Assembly: GCA_946621465.1 (NCBI GenBank)
Contig: CAMOOO010000001.1
Span: 248,001-312,000, forward strand
Origin: an uncultured Clostridia bacterium
Lineage (GTDB): Bacteria > Bacillota > Clostridia > Christensenellales > DTU072
Reading direction: 5' to 3'
DNA: 64,000 bases
In this document: one piece after another, positions 37,358-47,845 of the stretch
How positions within the stretch are numbered: the stretch's first letter is position 1
Layout: every line of letters begins with the position of its first letter
Translations under genes and position numbers: made by a program
The notes under the pieces: generated by a model
What the model saw: the letters and a program-made list of their open reading frames with translations, nothing else
Told to the model about the DNA's origin: nothing
Database searches by the model: none

Positions 37358-37564
37358 TTATGCTTTTGCCGCCTCATTTAAAGCGTCGCACATGACATCT
37401 GGGTCAATCCCGTGGACCATAGCCGCCTCTTCTACCGTTTCACCATGACTGAGCGCGCAACCTAAGCAGTGCATTCCCATATCGGCGAGAGTGTTTGCCA
37501 TAGCTTCCAGATTAACGTTATCCATTTGGAATACGTCTATCAATAACATATCTTTCGTGATCAT
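37358..37564 (-). CDS. DUF1858 domain protein
   Basis: A 68-residue protein with the DUF1858 pattern: MITKDMLLIDVFQ, then a CLGCALSHGETVEEAA motif with two conserved cysteines (about residues 33-36), and a helical C-terminus. Such domains occur alone or fused to hybrid-cluster or ScdA-like proteins; a redox or metal role is possible but unproven. The start is ATG 37564, nine bases after GGAGG. It sits downstream of gap, after the gap terminator. Confidence 0.85.
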   Translation of the reverse strand: MITKDMLLIDVFQMDNVNLEAMANTLADMGMHCLGCALSHGETVEEAAMVHGIDPDVMCDALNEAAKA

Positions 37565-37649
37565 TTTTATATCCTCCATTTTTATTTATTATATACTAAA
37601 AATGGTTTTTTTAGCAAGCATTTTCCATTCATGTTGCTATTTATTCGAT

Positions 37650-37681
37650 AAAAAAAGAGCGTCACATTAAATGTAACGCTC
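37650..37681 (-). terminator. terminator after gap
   Basis: GAGCGT (37657-37662) pairs with ACGCTC (37676-37681), extended by ACATT/AATGT inside; a run of seven T follows on minus. It lies 22 bases after the gap stop. Confidence 0.88.
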
Positions 37682-37702
37682 CCTTTTATCTTTGATAAAA
37701 AA

Positions 37703-38764
<1,062 letters not shown>

Positions 38765-38773
38765 CTATCCTTT

Positions 38774-38807
38774 TCTAAAAAAAAATGCAATCGTTTGAAT
38801 GCATTTT
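38774..38807 (-). terminator. terminator after leuS
   Basis: AAATGCA (38783-38789) pairs with TGCATTT (38800-38806), flanked by A/T runs that give a nine-T tail on minus. It lies 31 bases after the leuS stop and ahead of gap. Confidence 0.75.
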
Positions 38808-38837
38808 TTTCGATTTTTTGATAATTTTTATTATTTT

Positions 38838-41243
38838 TTATTTTACGACAATATTCAAAATACGCCCCTTTACGTAAATAATCTTAAAGGGATTTTTACC
38901 TTCAAGGACTTCCGGCGATGATTTGATTAATATATCCATAGCCTGTTCTTGCGTAGAATCTGCCGGAACAGTGATTCTTCCTTTCAATTTGCCGTTAATT
39001 TGCACAGGAATTTCGACTGCACTTGCAATCAAGTCTTTTTCATCAAATTCCGGCCATTTTTCTTCGTTTATTTTTTTGCCATTATAGACGATTTCAAATA
39101 TTTCCGAAGTAATATGAGGAGCAACCGGATAAAGGAGTCTAAGAAGGATGGACAACTCTTCAGGAGTAACGTATCCGCGCCCATAGAATACGTTAACTGC
39201 GCTCATTAATTGCGCAATAGCAGTATTAAATTTAGCAGCTTCATAGTCCTCGCTAACCTTCTTAATGACGACAGCCATGTTGAAATCGGTCGGATTTCCC
39301 TCTTTAACCATATCCATCAAACGCCAAACACGGTTTAAAAATCTTGAACAACCGTTCGCGCCTTGCGTAGACCACGGTGCAGGCTTTTCGTAGTCACCGA
39401 TGAACAAAATAAAGGTTCGCAAGGTATCCGCGCCCATATTCTTAATAACGGTATCGGGATTGATAACGTTACCGCGCGATTTACTCATTTTTTCGCCGTC
39501 TTCGCCTAAAATTAAGCCTTGAGCAGTACGACGAAGATAGGGTTCTTTGCAGCTTACTACGCCGATATCGTACAAAAATTGATTCCAGAAACGGCTATAA
39601 ATTAAGTGTCTGGTAACGTGTTCCATACCACCGTTATACCAATCAACTTGGTTCCAATATTTGTAATCATTGGGATCAACAACACCCTTATCATAATTTG
39701 GGCTCATGTAACGCAAGAAATACCAGCTACTTCCGGCCCATTGCGGCATAGTATCGGTTTCTCTTGTAGCAGGCTTACCGCACTTAGGACAAGTCGTATT
39801 GACCCAATCGGTCAATTTACTAAGCGGGCTAGTCGCATCGTCCGTCGGCTCGAAATCTTCTAGAGCAGGAAGCAGTAAAGGCAACTGATCATCCGGAACA
39901 GGTACTTGACCACAGCACGGGCAATTGACAATCGGTATCGGCTCCCCCCAGTATCTTTGACGGTTAAATGCCCAGTCTTTCATTTTATAATCCGTCTTGG
40001 GGATGCCAATGCCCTTCTCTTCCATATATTTAATCATGGCAGGTATGGCTTCTTTTACGCTTAGACCGTTCAAAAATCCGCTATTGACCATTTCGCCGCC
40101 GTCTTTAGCAATGTACGGTTCAACGTTAATATCGGTATCGCCCTTTATAACTTCGATAATCGGCAGACCGAATTTTTTTGCAAAGTCGAAGTCTCTCGTA
40201 TCATGAGCAGGAACAGCCATAATGGCGCCAGTTCCATAATCCATCATAACGTAATCGGCCGTGAAAACGGGGATTTTGTCGCCGGTGAGCGGATTGGTTG
40301 CGTAGATGCCGTTAACGATAATTCCGGTTTTATCTTTATTTAATTGTACCCTTTCAAACTCTTTTTTTAGGAGAGCCTGTTTTTGGTACTCTTCCACTTC
40401 AGGTAAATTGGTGATATCGGCAGAAAAAACCTTTAACATCGGATGCTCGGGACTTACGACCAAGAACGTAACGCCAAAGATGGTATCCGGACGGGTTGTA
40501 TATACTTTTAATCCATACTTTTTATTTGCAGATGAAACCTCAAAAGTCACTTCTGCGCCTTGGCTTTTTCCTATCCAGTTTTCTTGTTCCGTTTTAATTC
40601 TATCTAAGAAGTTGACGTCTTTTAAGCCGCTAAGGAGCTTATCAGCATAGTTTCTGATACGTAAAAACCAGACGTCTTTTTCTTTTTGCACAACTTCACT
40701 TCCACAACGGTCACAAATCCCGTTCTGACTTTCTTCGTTAGCAAGAACGACTTTACAAGAAGGGCAGAAATTGACCATAGTCTTCGATTTGTACGCCAAA
40801 CCATGCTTAAATAACTGGGTAAAAATCCATTGTGTCCAGTGATAATACTTTGGATCAGTCGTGTCGATCGTTCTATCGTAGTCGAAACTGAAACCAACCG
40901 AACGAAGTTGCTCTTCAAATTTCTTAATATTTATGTCGGTAATAATACGCGGATGCTGTTTCATTTTCATCGCGTAATTTTCCGTAGGCAAACCAAAGGC
41001 ATCGTATCCGATGGGGAATAGGACGTTGTACCCTTCCATTCTCTTTTTACGAGCTATAACTTCAATCCCGGAATATGCTCTGATATGTCCTACGTGCATT
41101 CCTGCGCCGCTGGGATACGGAAATTCGATCAATCCGTAGAATTTTTTCTTTGAAAAATCAGTTTCTGCGTGGAATATATTTCTTGAATACCAATAATTTT
41201 GCCATTTCTTTTCTATGGAAGAAAAATCATAATTTATAGCCAC
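38838..41243 (-). CDS. leuS: leucyl-tRNA synthetase
   Basis: Charges tRNA-Leu. The 801 residues are typical of bacterial LeuRS. The HIGH-type motif is in PSGAGMHVGHIRAYSG (about residues 41-56), a zinc-type CxxC domain and the CP1 editing domain (about 220-410) are present, and KMSKS is in GEKMSKSRGNV (about 585). The start is GTG at 41243, six bases after GAGG; no closer ATG fits the conserved N-terminus. Confidence 0.97.
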   Translation of the reverse strand: MAINYDFSSIEKKWQNYWYSRNIFHAETDFSKKKFYGLIEFPYPSGAGMHVGHIRAYSGIEVIARKKRMEGYNVLFPIGYDAFGLPTENYAMKMKQHPRIITDINIKKFEEQLRSVGFSFDYDRTIDTTDPKYYHWTQWIFTQLFKHGLAYKSKTMVNFCPSCKVVLANEESQNGICDRCGSEVVQKEKDVWFLRIRNYADKLLSGLKDVNFLDRIKTEQENWIGKSQGAEVTFEVSSANKKYGLKVYTTRPDTIFGVTFLVVSPEHPMLKVFSADITNLPEVEEYQKQALLKKEFERVQLNKDKTGIIVNGIYATNPLTGDKIPVFTADYVMMDYGTGAIMAVPAHDTRDFDFAKKFGLPIIEVIKGDTDINVEPYIAKDGGEMVNSGFLNGLSVKEAIPAMIKYMEEKGIGIPKTDYKMKDWAFNRQRYWGEPIPIVNCPCCGQVPVPDDQLPLLLPALEDFEPTDDATSPLSKLTDWVNTTCPKCGKPATRETDTMPQWAGSSWYFLRYMSPNYDKGVVDPNDYKYWNQVDWYNGGMEHVTRHLIYSRFWNQFLYDIGVVSCKEPYLRRTAQGLILGEDGEKMSKSRGNVINPDTVIKNMGADTLRTFILFIGDYEKPAPWSTQGANGCSRFLNRVWRLMDMVKEGNPTDFNMAVVIKKVSEDYEAAKFNTAIAQLMSAVNVFYGRGYVTPEELSILLRLLYPVAPHITSEIFEIVYNGKKINEEKWPEFDEKDLIASAVEIPVQINGKLKGRITVPADSTQEQAMDILIKSSPEVLEGKNPFKIIYVKGRILNIVVK

Positions 41244-41320
41244 AATATGCCTCGAAAAATTTTTTTCTTTATCTTATCATGTGTATGTGATTTTTGTCAA
41301 ACAAAAATAAAAGAGAGCAA

Positions 41321-41352
41321 AGAAAAAGGCGATCGGACATATGATCGCCTTT
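41321..41352 (-). terminator. terminator after tRNA-Glu
   Basis: A 10-bp perfect stem (41325-41334 with 41343-41352, 8-base loop) is followed on minus by CTTTTTCTTT. It starts eight bases after the tRNA CCA end. Confidence 0.85.
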
Positions 41353-41359
41353 ATTTATG

Positions 41360-41434
41360 TGGTGACTCCAAGGAGATTCGAACTCCTGAAGCCGCCGTGA
41401 GAGGGCGGAGTCTTAACCGCTTGACCATGGAGCC
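41360..41434 (-). tRNA. tRNA-Glu (anticodon CTC), CCA encoded
   Basis: On minus, a 7-bp acceptor stem GGCTCCA/TGGAGTC with one G-U pair, discriminator A, anticodon stem CCGCC/GGCGG around loop CTCTCAC (anticodon CTC, reading GAG), and a T arm GGAG-TTCGAAT-CTCC. The 3' CCA is encoded at 41360-41362. It is a single-gene unit with its own promoter and terminator. Confidence 0.95.
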
Positions 41435-41449
41435 ACATAAATTGTCAAT

Positions 41450-41478
41450 ACTATATCATAAGAATTTTATTTTTGCAA
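41450..41478 (-). promoter_or_regulatory. predicted promoter of tRNA-Glu
   Basis: On minus, TTGCAA (41473-41478) and TATAGT (41450-41455) with a 17-base spacer, 16 bases before the tRNA 5' end. Confidence 0.65.
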
Positions 41479-41493
41479 GCAAATTTCCTTTCT

Positions 41494-43956
41494 TTATATT
41501 ATATTTCTTTCGATTCCGACTTTTTTTCTGTTTTGAAAAGCTATAATTAAATAGGTTATGGTATATATACCCATAACCACGGCTACGACAATTAGAATAG
41601 ATATCGGGAAATAATTGACGTTTAAATATCTGTCGATGAGTTTGGCAAAATCCGGCATGAGTAAATTTATAATGACGTTGAATAGTAAGCCGATTATTCC
41701 GCCGGAAATGGAGAAAACTAATCCTTCTAACAAGGATAAAAGAAGATAATTCCTTTTGTCCAATCCATTGGATAAGTAAATATTCAGTTCTCTTTTACGC
41801 TCCAATTGCGTAGAAATAGTCATATTGATAACACCGATAAACGCAACTCCTCCTATTAAAACTTGTAACAATCTTAATAGCAATTCAATACCGGATATAC
41901 CTACGTTCGTTGACTGTGTCCAATCTTTATAAAACATTATATAACAGGATTTTTTTTGCAGTTTAAAGGATAATTCTTTATATAAATCCATATTAGAAAT
42001 ATTCTTTTTGCTGACGACCAAAATCATTGTATTTTGATATTTAATTTTACCATCGTTAACAATAAAACATACTCTATCGTTTTTAGTGACTGTTTGATCA
42101 ATCCCGACTATTGTATATGTCTGATAATCGTCGTTTTCTAGGTTAATAAGCATTTTATCGCCTATTTTCTTATTTAAACGGTTGGCAAGATCGTAACTTA
42201 TGATTATAGAATTGTCTTCGGAAAAAAACTTTTCTTTTTGTTTATTTGTTATGTCGGTTGTTACGTTATCAATATCCTCAACGTTATTGATTGCATATAC
42301 GGTATATTCGATTTCTTTTCCATCAGCTATCATTTTATAGTCATTGGACGATAGATATACCGTTCTGTCAACGCCATATGTGTTGATTATGAGTTCATTA
42401 ACTTCTTCCATGTCCGACGAAGAAAGCGATTGTACAACAAAATCCCCTCTGAAATGAGTATAATAAGGCTCTATAGCATCTATAACAATTGTTACTATGG
42501 AAATAGCAATAAAAGAAAATGAAATGACAGCTCCGACAATAGCGGACAACCTTGATGCCGTTCTGTTTCTTTTTACAGTACAAGAAGACAGTTTAACAAT
42601 GCCTTTTCCGGGTGAAAACAACTTTGAAATTCCCATAACCAAATATGGCGAACCGAAATAGATTAAGAGAGAAATTAATATAATAAGAATAAGACAAAAT
42701 ACTATAAGCAGATTCTGTAGTATTATCATACAGGCAATACAACCGCCTAATAATACAAATAAAACTACTAAAATTACTATTGTTTTTTTATTGAATAATA
42801 AGGGTTTATCCTGCGTGTCCTTAACTGATTTTTTTACCAATAACAGCGCCGGGAAGAAGGAGCAAATCAGTGATACCGTTATGCCTAAAGCCATTGATAA
42901 AACATAATGATAGACGTGATATCTTATAGCTCCGGTGAAATTGGGAATTACGGTTATTTCAACGATCTGCATAGCAAATCTACCCAGTATGGTCCCTATA
43001 AATGCTCCGGTTAATACATATAATATTCCTTCAAAACTAAGTAGAAGTATACACTGCATTGCCGTTGCGCCTGCGGCTTTGAAAATGCTAAGTTCATTCG
43101 TTCTTTTTTGAAAAATGACCAAATAAGAGCTAAATAAAATAAATAAAACGAGCGCGAGGACGAAGAACATTACCACGGTAATCAGTTTTTCATTACCCGA
43201 TACAACTTCGTTAATATGGTTGTAATCAATCGCCTGTTCGACAGTGACGTCCTTTCCTGCAAAAAAATTATTCAATTGTTCAATTGATATGTCAACGTCA
43301 GTGTCGGAACTGATTTTAACGTAGGCATTGGTAAGCAATCCCCTATTCCCGAATGAAGAAAAATCAGTCAAAACGTTATTAAGCGTCGTATTCGCAAAAA
43401 TTCCTTCCGATTCAAAGAGATAGGTTACTGTGAATTTTTGATATTCATTATATAACGCAATAAAAATCTCGACCTCGTCACCTACTTTTATATTATTATC
43501 ATCGGCAAAATCTTTTGTCATCCATATTCCGTTATGAGAATAATGACTGTCTTCCGTTATGCCGTCATAGTAATATAATTGATCGGAATGTCGTTCAAGT
43601 AAAGTTTCAAGATCGGTTGCTTCTACTATAATAACTTTTTCATCAACTTCATTATTATCGTTTGTCGATTTTAATAAAGCTGTCATCTCCAAATATTCGT
43701 CTACGTACTCTACACCATCAATCGTTTTGAGTGCTTCTTTCAATTCATATTCGGATAAAACCTCGCCGGAGATAGATATTTGTGCTTCGCCAGGCAATCT
43801 ATTTGCCATTGATAACTGAAGATTATAAAATACATCTTTTAACGTCAAAGTAGCAAAAAAGAGCGCAGTTAGAACTGTGACCGTAAAGACGATCACAAAA
43901 AGCTGCCCTAAATTATCTTTTATGCTCCTGAGAGTGTGAAAAAAGATTATCTTCAT
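41494..43956 (-). CDS. ABC transporter permease, FtsX/MacB type
   Basis: An 820-residue permease with about ten membrane helices: one near residues 15-40, three at about 260-375, two at about 395-450, one at about 470-500 and three at about 700-810. Two large extracytoplasmic domains (about 45-255 and 500-690) separate them. This doubled FtsX-type layout is that of MacB/LolCDE-like transporters that extract or move lipoproteins, peptides or drugs rather than small nutrients. The start is ATG 43956, overlapping the ATPase stop by four bases. It is the last gene of the six-gene overlapping operon. The cargo is unknown; the operon's lipoproteins are candidates. Confidence 0.85.
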   Translation of the reverse strand: MKIIFFHTLRSIKDNLGQLFVIVFTVTVLTALFFATLTLKDVFYNLQLSMANRLPGEAQISISGEVLSEYELKEALKTIDGVEYVDEYLEMTALLKSTNDNNEVDEKVIIVEATDLETLLERHSDQLYYYDGITEDSHYSHNGIWMTKDFADDNNIKVGDEVEIFIALYNEYQKFTVTYLFESEGIFANTTLNNVLTDFSSFGNRGLLTNAYVKISSDTDVDISIEQLNNFFAGKDVTVEQAIDYNHINEVVSGNEKLITVVMFFVLALVLFILFSSYLVIFQKRTNELSIFKAAGATAMQCILLLSFEGILYVLTGAFIGTILGRFAMQIVEITVIPNFTGAIRYHVYHYVLSMALGITVSLICSFFPALLLVKKSVKDTQDKPLLFNKKTIVILVVLFVLLGGCIACMIILQNLLIVFCLILIILISLLIYFGSPYLVMGISKLFSPGKGIVKLSSCTVKRNRTASRLSAIVGAVISFSFIAISIVTIVIDAIEPYYTHFRGDFVVQSLSSSDMEEVNELIINTYGVDRTVYLSSNDYKMIADGKEIEYTVYAINNVEDIDNVTTDITNKQKEKFFSEDNSIIISYDLANRLNKKIGDKMLINLENDDYQTYTIVGIDQTVTKNDRVCFIVNDGKIKYQNTMILVVSKKNISNMDLYKELSFKLQKKSCYIMFYKDWTQSTNVGISGIELLLRLLQVLIGGVAFIGVINMTISTQLERKRELNIYLSNGLDKRNYLLLSLLEGLVFSISGGIIGLLFNVIINLLMPDFAKLIDRYLNVNYFPISILIVVAVVMGIYTITYLIIAFQNRKKVGIERNII

Positions 43957-44636
43957 TCGCAAGTATCCTCGGTCAATTGTCCGTCCTTAATACGAATAAT
44001 ACGGTTCCCGAACGCGGCGTTCGTTTCATTGTGCGTTACTTGCAATATAGTGGTATGCATATCGCTATTGATATTCTTTAACAAAACCATAATTTCATCG
44101 GCTGATTTACTATCCAAATTCCCTGTCGGTTCGTCAAGAAAAATAATTTTAGGCTGATAAATCAACCCTCTGGCTATGGCAACGCGCTGTTGTTCTCCGC
44201 CGGAAAGGAATCTCGGCAATTTATCAATAAGATCTGATATGGATAAATACTCGGTTAGTTCATTGAATTTATCCTCATATTTTTTTGTTTGTTTCCCGTC
44301 CAGCATCAACGGTAAAAGGATATTTTCTTTGACGGTCAAATACGGTGCGAGGTTAAAGAACTGGAATACGAACCCGATTTTGGTTCTTCTTAGCTTTGCC
44401 AATTCTTTTTCCTTCATGGTGCTGATATTCATATTTTCAAAATATACGTTGCCCGAAGTAGCCGTCTCCATTCCGCCGAGTATACTTAAAAGGGTTGATT
44501 TTCCGCTACCGGATGCTCCCAAAATACTTATAAAATCACTCTCATATACCGACATAGATATGTCGCGTAAAACCAGTTCGGACGCATTATCGTATATTTT
44601 AGAAATCTTTTCTGCCTGTAAAATTAATTCACTCAT
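43953..44636 (-). CDS. ABC transporter ATP-binding protein (LolD/MacB type)
   Basis: A 227-residue ATPase that powers the adjacent permease. It has Walker A GASGSGKST (about residue 40), Q-loop FVFQFFNLAPYLTV, signature LSGGEQQRVAIARGL, Walker B IIFLDEPTGNLDSKS and the H-loop THNETNAAFGN. The sequence class is that of LolD/MacB-like mechanotransmission transporters. It overlaps the upstream unknown gene by 8 bases and the permease by 4. Confidence 0.93.
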   Translation of the reverse strand: MSELILQAEKISKIYDNASELVLRDISMSVYESDFISILGASGSGKSTLLSILGGMETATSGNVYFENMNISTMKEKELAKLRRTKIGFVFQFFNLAPYLTVKENILLPLMLDGKQTKKYEDKFNELTEYLSISDLIDKLPRFLSGGEQQRVAIARGLIYQPKIIFLDEPTGNLDSKSADEIMVLLKNINSDMHTTILQVTHNETNAAFGNRIIRIKDGQLTEDTCE

Positions 44637-46083
44637 TACTCAATAATCCCCAGTCGTTTACTTTATAGGTAATCCATACGTTTAAAATCGAACTAAAATA
44701 TAACTCTAATAATTCTTCTCCGCTCTCAAATTTATCTGCGTAAACGGATAAAGCAGATATATCGTCCATATTCAAAATTTCATCGTAAGAATAATCCGTC
44801 ATTACAAAATAAGCCAACGCCTCAGAAAATTCCAATGAGTCGTTTTCTATTAATTCCATTGTTTCAAAATTATTTTCATACGAAATATTTTCAGATAAAT
44901 AAAACATTAAGGTACGCATGGTAATAATTTTATCTTTTAATGAAGTAATAACTTCGGAATACTCCCTATCGGAGTAAAGTGCAAAACCGCGTAAAAGAGC
45001 TTTTGTCATCTTCTGAGCGGCTATTATTTTATACCTGTATTGCTTATCCGTTAACTGCGTTAATCTAACTAATTCCCTTTCAGAAATAAGCTCACTTTCT
45101 TTTAATTCCGTCAAAATCGCTATTTCTCTGTAATTTTCTGATTTATATTGTTGGTACTCTCTATACGCAGATAATTCTTCTGCAGTAAAAGTAGTAAATA
45201 AATGACCGATAAATAGTAAAATATTCGATAAAGATCCTTTTATATCGCCATAATACTCGTCAATTATTTCCGCAAGTCCAGGATAATTATCCGTTGGGAA
45301 GTCTTCTGGGAAGCCAAGTAATCTCTCTGTGTTTCCTACTGCGGATAGATCAATATAAAATTTACCCATTTGGTAAAGGGATGCTCTTAGGGCATTCATA
45401 CTAAGCGATATACCCTTCGTATCATTGGTGCGATAGATCGTTCTGATAGCAAAAAATGTATCGGAAAGAAAAGATACAAAGAGGTCTTTTCCAAACAATT
45501 CTAAGGTTATTCTATACGTATCCGATCCATAATCGTATAAATAGTAATAGAGAATTAATGAAAACTCCTCTTCTGTCAGAGTTGATATTTCCAAAAATGA
45601 ATTAATAAACGATGACAATATAGAAAACGTGTTTTCGTCAGTAACGGAAAGGACTAAATTATCCGACCATTCCGAGAATTCTTCTATAGTATTAAAAGGA
45701 GTATCGATTCTGGTAAATAACATCGGCAACCGGTTTTCATTCATGACTTTTGCGATCGTAGCAAGCTTAGTTGCAGGTATACGAGCTTGCTCCATAGACA
45801 GTATTATTCTATCGCATAGTTTATCGACTTTTGAATTTAAATCCAAAAACTGAAGCGCAGTATTACCAATATACCCTTTTAGCGCGGCTCTGAATTCTGT
45901 CACACAGGCAAAAGAGTATTCGCTTGGGTCTTCATAATAATGCAATTTTTCATCATCGACATAATAATTCCATTTAGTTTCTTTCTTTTGTGATAAAATT
46001 ATCGTAGAGGCAATCATGCCGACAAGAATTATGACGGTTAAGACAAGAGTAATAATAGGAATTACCAGTCTTTTTTTATTCAT
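44629..46083 (-). CDS. membrane-anchored helical protein, function unknown
   Basis: I do not recognise this 484-residue protein. It has a short basic N-terminus, one membrane helix (about residues 8-32) and a long extracytoplasmic region predicted to be almost all helical, rich in Glu, Leu, Tyr and Asp, with no Cys cluster or enzyme motif. The layout (single anchor plus long helical domain) resembles periplasmic adaptor proteins that pair with MacB-type transporters, but I see no lipoyl or barrel hairpin domain. It overlaps the metallophosphoesterase gene by 8 bases and the ABC ATPase by 8. Confidence 0.7.
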   Translation of the reverse strand: MNKKRLVIPIITLVLTVIILVGMIASTIILSQKKETKWNYYVDDEKLHYYEDPSEYSFACVTEFRAALKGYIGNTALQFLDLNSKVDKLCDRIILSMEQARIPATKLATIAKVMNENRLPMLFTRIDTPFNTIEEFSEWSDNLVLSVTDENTFSILSSFINSFLEISTLTEEEFSLILYYYLYDYGSDTYRITLELFGKDLFVSFLSDTFFAIRTIYRTNDTKGISLSMNALRASLYQMGKFYIDLSAVGNTERLLGFPEDFPTDNYPGLAEIIDEYYGDIKGSLSNILLFIGHLFTTFTAEELSAYREYQQYKSENYREIAILTELKESELISERELVRLTQLTDKQYRYKIIAAQKMTKALLRGFALYSDREYSEVITSLKDKIITMRTLMFYLSENISYENNFETMELIENDSLEFSEALAYFVMTDYSYDEILNMDDISALSVYADKFESGEELLELYFSSILNVWITYKVNDWGLLSNE

Positions 46084-47845
46084 ATTGTTTAAATGTTATG
46101 CTATATTCTCTATCATTCGGTTCAGTATCTTTTATTAGATCCGATAACAGATCACCTAAAATCTTTTCTCTGACCAAACCTCTAACGTCGATTTCTGTAT
46201 CATAAAAATACTTATCTATTCCGGAAACTAAACCATTTGTTAACGCTGATATAAACTCCGAAGCAATTTCAATGGAAGAAAAATCAGTCGCCAAGGCGGC
46301 AACGACGTAATTAGTTATCTTTGAATTACTGTTATTTTTAATAATTGTAAGTAATGTCGGCATTAAATTACTGTCATAACATTCAAGTATTCCTTCCTTA
46401 AATAATTGTTCCAAATCAAGATCAATGTAATACTGAGAATTGGGAACCAATGCATTAAACATATCGGAATACTTATCAATTAAATATGCCATACCGTAAA
46501 ATGTATAGGTAATAATATCAAGTTCTACGGAGTTTTCTAAATCTTCATTTCCGTGAATAAGTGTAATAAGTAGTTGCGGCACAAGATCCCAAACGGTTTC
46601 ATATTCAGTTGATGCCAATTCAATATCGTATTGATTAAGGATTTCTTCTAAACTGACTTTGCCTGCAGAGTTTGCTTTATACAAACGAATATCCAATAAT
46701 TCGGTTATAATCGTGTTTTTAAGAATATCTATCACCCCAGAACCGATAAAGCTGAATTTATTGAGTAATTTATTTAGGTACTTTATCGCAACCGATTTGA
46801 TCCCCTTTTTAAAATGTTCTTTAGCATATGCCGGAAAATCGGTCTTAACAGCGTTTACTATAGAATCGGAAACGTATGCGGAAATATAATCTGTATTTAT
46901 TTCCGTGATGGTATTTGTAGTAATATCTATCTTTTCATCTGAATACATAATAGAGCGATAGTTTGTCTCATAAAAACAAGTTGATCCTGTCATTATTTCA
47001 TAATAATCCTCTTGATACATTCCATTCAAAACACTGATATCGTTAAAATGGCTATGTCCGACAAAAGAAATATAGGTCCCTTTATGGGGCAGTTCGTAAG
47101 CAATATTTTTATAGTCAGTACTTTCAGAAGAAAAGTATGCTTTTGCCCTGGGCCAATGATTAATAAAAGGTTTATGCGCTAAAACGATCGGTATCATATT
47201 CTCCTCTCTCGCTTTTTGCGTCATTTCATAAATCCAACCTTTCTTTTCAATGGTTAATTCAGGGATCATAGACGTAGAATCGTCATTTACGTAATATTGA
47301 ATATTGTCAACGGCAATCAATCTGAATTTATTCATTATAGGAAGCGAATAGCATAACGTACCGGGCAATACGGAGTCAGCCTCTGAATAACCAAAATCGG
47401 CATAAATCTCGCTGAATTGCGACTGAGTTACTGCTATTCTTCTTTTATCTTCCGTACTTCTTACGTCATGGTTTCCGTTGATAACGTACACTTCTACTCC
47501 GGATTCTTCCATTCTTTTTAACGTTTTAGCGACCGCTCGATGGGATGCTTCGTCACCGTTTTCCGTTAAATCGCCGGCAAGTAAGAAAAACTTATATTTG
47601 TTATTTATTATTTCATCCGCCATAGTATTAAATATAGGCTCAGACAAGTGGATCATTTTATCGACAGATTGATAGTATTCGATGGTTGAATCGTCCAATA
47701 AAGAATTGGCATAAACGTGAATATCTGTTGCAACGGCGAATTTTTTTTCTTCTTCTTTTTGAGTGATTTCAGATGATTGACATGAAACAGTAATAGAAAA
47801 AATAGATATTACCAGTGCGATAATCAGTATGATTTTTGTCTTCAT
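46076..47845 (-). CDS. metallophosphoesterase lipoprotein with C-terminal helical domain
   Basis: A 589-residue surface lipoprotein (signal ending TVSC, C22). Residues about 36-270 carry the calcineurin-like phosphoesterase motifs in order: D41-x-H43, GD (91-92), GNHD (124-127), H224 in AHKP, and GHSH (263-266). The site is complete, so an active two-metal phosphoesterase outside the cell is expected; the substrate is unknown. Residues about 300-589 form a helical domain I do not recognise. It overlaps the sirtuin gene by 4 bases and the next gene by 8. Confidence 0.85.
   Translation of the reverse strand: MKTKIILIIALVISIFSITVSCQSSEITQKEEEKKFAVATDIHVYANSLLDDSTIEYYQSVDKMIHLSEPIFNTMADEIINNKYKFFLLAGDLTENGDEASHRAVAKTLKRMEESGVEVYVINGNHDVRSTEDKRRIAVTQSQFSEIYADFGYSEADSVLPGTLCYSLPIMNKFRLIAVDNIQYYVNDDSTSMIPELTIEKKGWIYEMTQKAREENMIPIVLAHKPFINHWPRAKAYFSSESTDYKNIAYELPHKGTYISFVGHSHFNDISVLNGMYQEDYYEIMTGSTCFYETNYRSIMYSDEKIDITTNTITEINTDYISAYVSDSIVNAVKTDFPAYAKEHFKKGIKSVAIKYLNKLLNKFSFIGSGVIDILKNTIITELLDIRLYKANSAGKVSLEEILNQYDIELASTEYETVWDLVPQLLITLIHGNEDLENSVELDIITYTFYGMAYLIDKYSDMFNALVPNSQYYIDLDLEQLFKEGILECYDSNLMPTLLTIIKNNSNSKITNYVVAALATDFSSIEIASEFISALTNGLVSGIDKYFYDTEIDVRGLVREKILGDLLSDLIKDTEPNDREYSITFKQYE

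Noticed and set aside
41199..41546. Plus-strand frame of 115 codons across 41.2-41.5 kb
   Set aside because: It spans the tRNA-Glu gene and its terminator in antisense.
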